In this document: positions 61,502 through 64,000 of the stretch, in pieces
Layout of the letters: each line of letters starts with the position of its first letter
How positions within the stretch are numbered: position 1 is the stretch's first letter
NCBI RefSeq assembly: GCF_009797025.1
Contig: NZ_CP047027.1
Coordinates: forward strand, 1,550,001-1,614,000
From: Cellulophaga sp. L1A9
Lineage (GTDB): Bacteria; Bacteroidota; Bacteroidia; Flavobacteriales; Flavobacteriaceae
Reading direction: 5' to 3'
Length of the DNA stretch: 64,000 bases
The notes under the pieces: model-generated
Databases searched by the model: none
What the model saw: the letters and a program-made list of their open reading frames with translations, nothing else
Told to the model about the DNA's origin: nothing
Program-made: the position numbers and the translations under genes

Positions 61502-63376
61502 ATGAAGAATTTATTTTCTAATTTTAAAGGAGATCTTTTTGGAGGCATTACTGCGGGTATAGTTGCACTACCGTTAGCACTAGCTTTTGGTGTCAGCTCT
61601 GGTTTAGGGCCTAGTGCAGGTTTGTATGGCGCTATATTTATTAGCTTCTTTGCTGCAATATTTGGAGGAACAAATACGCAAATATCTGGTCCTACTGCAC
61701 CAATGACAGCCGTAAGCATGGTTATAATTGCAGGAATCATTGCAATTAATGATGGGAGTGTTGAAAAAGCGCTACCCGCCATTCTAACGGTTTTCCTTTT
61801 AGGAGGTATCATGCAGATAGGTTTAGGGGTACTTGGTCTCGGTAAATACATTCGTTATATACCCTATCCAGTAGTGTCTGGTTTTATGACCGCCATAGGT
61901 CTTATCATTATCATTACGCAAACACTGCCTACCTTGGGGTATTATCCAAAAGATGACATAGCATTTGTAGATCAATATAAGCCACAAGCAGAAGAATTTA
62001 TTTTAAAAAATATTTTAAAAGAAGAAGCTGGTGAAGGTATTTTAGTTTTAGAAAACTTTGAAGAAACGATCAACAGATCTAATGAAATTACACCAGAAAG
62101 TATTCAGAAAGAGGCACAGACTTTAGCTAATTCAGAAACTAAAGGTGCATTAGGTGCTTTAAAGGTTATCCCCCGTGCATTACAAAATATTAATTGGCTA
62201 GAATTTGGTCTGGCATTAGCAACTATATTTATTATTTACGGTTTTAAGCGAATAACAACAGTAGTACCAAGTACGCTAGTGGCTTTGCTCGTAGTTTCTG
62301 GTATTGCCTTTGGCTTTGATTTGAATTATAGGCCAATAGAGCAGATCCCTGCAGGATTTCCTATGCCTAATTTTAAAATTTTCACAGAATTTAGTTTAGG
62401 GAGCGTTATGCCGTATTTCTTTTCTGCATTGACCTTGGCTCTTCTTGGAGCTATTGACTCATTGTTAACCTCGGTGGTAGCAGATAACATGACCAAGACA
62501 AAACACATCCCAAATAAAGAATTGGTAGGACAAGGAATTGGAAATAGTATTGCTGCACTTTTTGGCGGGTTACCAGGTGCTGGAGCCACCATTAGAACCG
62601 TAGTAAATATTAATTCTGGAGGTAAAACAAAGCTATCTGGAATGATGGCCGGGATTTTATTATTGTTTATTCTATTAGCCTTAGGGCCAGTAGCCTCAAA
62701 AATACCCGCAGCAGTTTTAGCGGGTATACTGGTGACAGTTGGAATTAGCGTTATGGATTATAAAGGATTAAAAGCAATCCCAAGTTTACCAAAAGATATT
62801 AAAATAGGACCTATAAAATTAAGTTCAGAAGTTATTGTTATGATCGTAGTAATGCTCCTTTCTACATTCTGGAATTTAATTTATGCTGTAGGTATTGGTT
62901 TGGTAATTGCCTCATTAATGTTCATGAAAAAAATGGGTGATTTAACGGCAGAACGTTCCGATGTAAAATCGTTAGAGGAAGAAAAAGCATGGTCAGATGA
63001 AATTGATTTTCCTAAAAACTTAAAAGAAGAAGTTTTTATTAAACATTTAAAGGGACCTTTATTTTTTGGATCTACAAGTGAATTTCAGCAACTAGCAAAC
63101 CAAATTCCAAAAACAGCATCAACCGTAATTATTAGAATGGGCCGTATGCAGTATATGGATCAATCGGGATTATATACCTTAGAAGATGTTTTAATCGATT
63201 TAAAGAAATCTAATATAACGATTCTCTTTGTGGGAGTTTTAAAACAACCAAGGTACATGATGGAGCGGGTAGATGTCATTCCAGATTTAATTCCTGAAGC
63301 ACACATTTTCAAAACCTTTAATGAAAGTTTACTTTGGGTAAAAGAAAATATTAAAGACACTACAGTTACTTCTTAA
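61502..63376 (+). CDS. SulP-family transporter with STAS domain, probable bicarbonate uptake (second)
   Basis: This 624-residue protein has 11-14 membrane helices with the SulP features GIVALPLALAFGVSSG, SGPTAPMTAVSMVIIAG and GLPGAGATIRTVVNINSGG, and a large hydrophilic insertion (about 150-220). The STAS domain at the end keeps the DQSG loop (QYMDQSGLYTLEDV). It ends the cluster of two carbonic anhydrases, a USP-like protein and the first SulP gene. A bicarbonate substrate is likely by context. The insertion is long for this family. Confidence 0.92.
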   Translation: MKNLFSNFKGDLFGGITAGIVALPLALAFGVSSGLGPSAGLYGAIFISFFAAIFGGTNTQISGPTAPMTAVSMVIIAGIIAINDGSVEKALPAILTVFLLGGIMQIGLGVLGLGKYIRYIPYPVVSGFMTAIGLIIIITQTLPTLGYYPKDDIAFVDQYKPQAEEFILKNILKEEAGEGILVLENFEETINRSNEITPESIQKEAQTLANSETKGALGALKVIPRALQNINWLEFGLALATIFIIYGFKRITTVVPSTLVALLVVSGIAFGFDLNYRPIEQIPAGFPMPNFKIFTEFSLGSVMPYFFSALTLALLGAIDSLLTSVVADNMTKTKHIPNKELVGQGIGNSIAALFGGLPGAGATIRTVVNINSGGKTKLSGMMAGILLLFILLALGPVASKIPAAVLAGILVTVGISVMDYKGLKAIPSLPKDIKIGPIKLSSEVIVMIVVMLLSTFWNLIYAVGIGLVIASLMFMKKMGDLTAERSDVKSLEEEKAWSDEIDFPKNLKEEVFIKHLKGPLFFGSTSEFQQLANQIPKTASTVIIRMGRMQYMDQSGLYTLEDVLIDLKKSNITILFVGVLKQPRYMMERVDVIPDLIPEAHIFKTFNESLLWVKENIKDTTVTS

Positions 63377-63518
63377 AAAACCGCACTATTAAAGTACTTC
63401 ATTTAACCCTTACCTTTCTAAGAGTTAAATTATTTAAAATAATACACTAAAAACACGCTATTTCACTGCTGATTAAAAAACTTTAAAGCAGTTCGCTATA
63501 CTACTCCCATAAAAGTTT

Positions 63519-63526
63519 TAAATTTG
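63519..63526 (+). promoter_or_regulatory. Possible -7 box of pheS
   Basis: TAAATTTG (TAnnTTTG) ends 17 bases before the pheS ATG. A weak upstream TTC, not TTG, lies at about 24 bases. Confidence 0.4.
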
Positions 63527-63543
63527 TCGGCTAGTCCATTGTT

Positions 63544-64000
63544 ATGATTGATAAAATAAAAGAACATATTGCTGAAATTGAAAAGTTTACTTCCGACTCT
63601 AAAGAGGCGGTAGAAAGCTTAAGAATTAAATACCTTGGTAAAAAAGGACTTTTAAATGATTTTTTTACGGAATTTAAAAATGTACCAAATGATCAGAAGA
63701 AAGAATTTGGGCAAACCATCAATCAGTTAAAGACAATTGCTACTGAAAAAATTAACAAGCTTAAAGAAGCTATAGAAGATAAAGTTGATGACAAAGGTGG
63801 TTATGGTGACTTAACACGCCCTGGAGAACCTGTAGAATTAGGTTCCAGACATCCAATATCTATTGTAAAAAATCAAATAATTGATATCTTCTCTAGAATA
63901 GGTTTTAATGTTTCTGAAGGTCCAGAAATTGAGGATGACTGGCATAACTTCACCGCATTGAACCTTCCTGAGTATCACCCCGCACGTGATATGCAGGACA
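63544..64000 (+). CDS. pheS: Phenylalanyl-tRNA synthetase alpha subunit (5' part)
   Basis: The gene begins at the ATG at 63544 and runs off the window end after about 152 codons. The N-terminal coiled coil (MIDKIKEHIAEIEKFTSDS and onward) is followed by the typical LGKKGLLNDF and PGEPVELGSRHPIS stretches. The start of the class II catalytic core follows (RIGFNVSEGPEIEDDWHNFTALN, then HPARDMQD). The product pairs with PheT and charges tRNA-Phe. Cut only by the window edge. Confidence 0.96.
   Translation, partial: MIDKIKEHIAEIEKFTSDSKEAVESLRIKYLGKKGLLNDFFTEFKNVPNDQKKEFGQTINQLKTIATEKINKLKEAIEDKVDDKGGYGDLTRPGEPVELGSRHPISIVKNQIIDIFSRIGFNVSEGPEIEDDWHNFTALNLPEYHPARDMQD

Noticed and set aside
1..64000. 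tRNA or rRNA genes, CRISPR arrays, prophage, intact IS elements
   Set aside because: I looked in every intergenic stretch for T-loop (GGTTCRANNCC) sequence, spaced direct repeats, integrase or transposase frames, and found none.

Overview
The window is a contiguous piece of the chromosome of a marine-type member of the Flavobacteriaceae (Bacteroidota). The evidence is the low GC content, the promoter motif TAnnTTTG with TTG about 16-23 bases upstream, the near absence of Shine-Dalgarno sites, the many SPII lipoproteins, the TonB receptor with a carboxypeptidase-like N-terminal domain, the complete Bat (aerotolerance) operon and the flavobacterial versions of housekeeping genes (ileS, recO, gdhA, gpsA, pheS). 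I saw no tRNA, rRNA, CRISPR array, prophage or intact insertion sequence. The genus cannot be fixed from sequence alone.

Layout. 1-8340: an adhesin-like secreted protein, a DksA-like regulator behind ileS, an 11-residue-repeat lipoprotein, a TonB-dependent receptor and recO. 8488-12197: a small accessory island with a putative zinc-metallopeptidase lipoprotein, a membrane-anchored partner, a non-coding stretch with GC-rich inverted repeats, and a GLPGLI-like secreted protein. 12278-25497: core metabolism (gdhA, a Cys/Met PLP enzyme, an ArsC-like protein, a DMT transporter, a thioesterase, a nitronate monooxygenase-like protein, a YheT-like hydrolase, cytochrome c, a TPP riboswitch with thiD, a SulP transporter, gpsA). 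25506-35500: envelope functions (pbpC, CvpA, a giant alpha-2-macroglobulin lipoprotein). 35817-41959: a CAP-domain lipoprotein, 3-hydroxyanthranilate dioxygenase, a DUF1304 protein, an ALDH7-type aldehyde dehydrogenase, an OmpA protein with an HHH partner, and an acyl-ACP desaturase. 42030-47885: a minus-strand series with a phosphatase, a zinc-ribbon membrane protein, an SPFH protein, an AlbA_2 protein, an SDR and an aldo/keto reductase.

48034-57162 is an eight-gene MoxR/Bat operon: a MoxR ATPase, a DUF58 protein, a two-TM extra member, VWA proteins BatA and BatB, TPR protein BatC, BatD and the TPR-SH3 protein BatE. It presumably builds a membrane-associated chaperone or stress complex. Directly downstream (57212-63376) lies an inorganic-carbon cluster: two different SulP transporters bracket a USP-like protein and two different beta-carbonic anhydrases. 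This would couple bicarbonate uptake to CO2/HCO3- interconversion, probably for anaplerotic carboxylation. The window ends inside pheS.

The most unusual parts are the 8.5-12.2 kb island with its toxin/immunity-like arrangement, the SulP-USP-CA-CA-SulP cluster, and the SPFH/zinc-ribbon pair, which resembles part of the Bacillus PspA-YdjGHI membrane-stress module but lacks PspA here. None can be called a new system from sequence alone.
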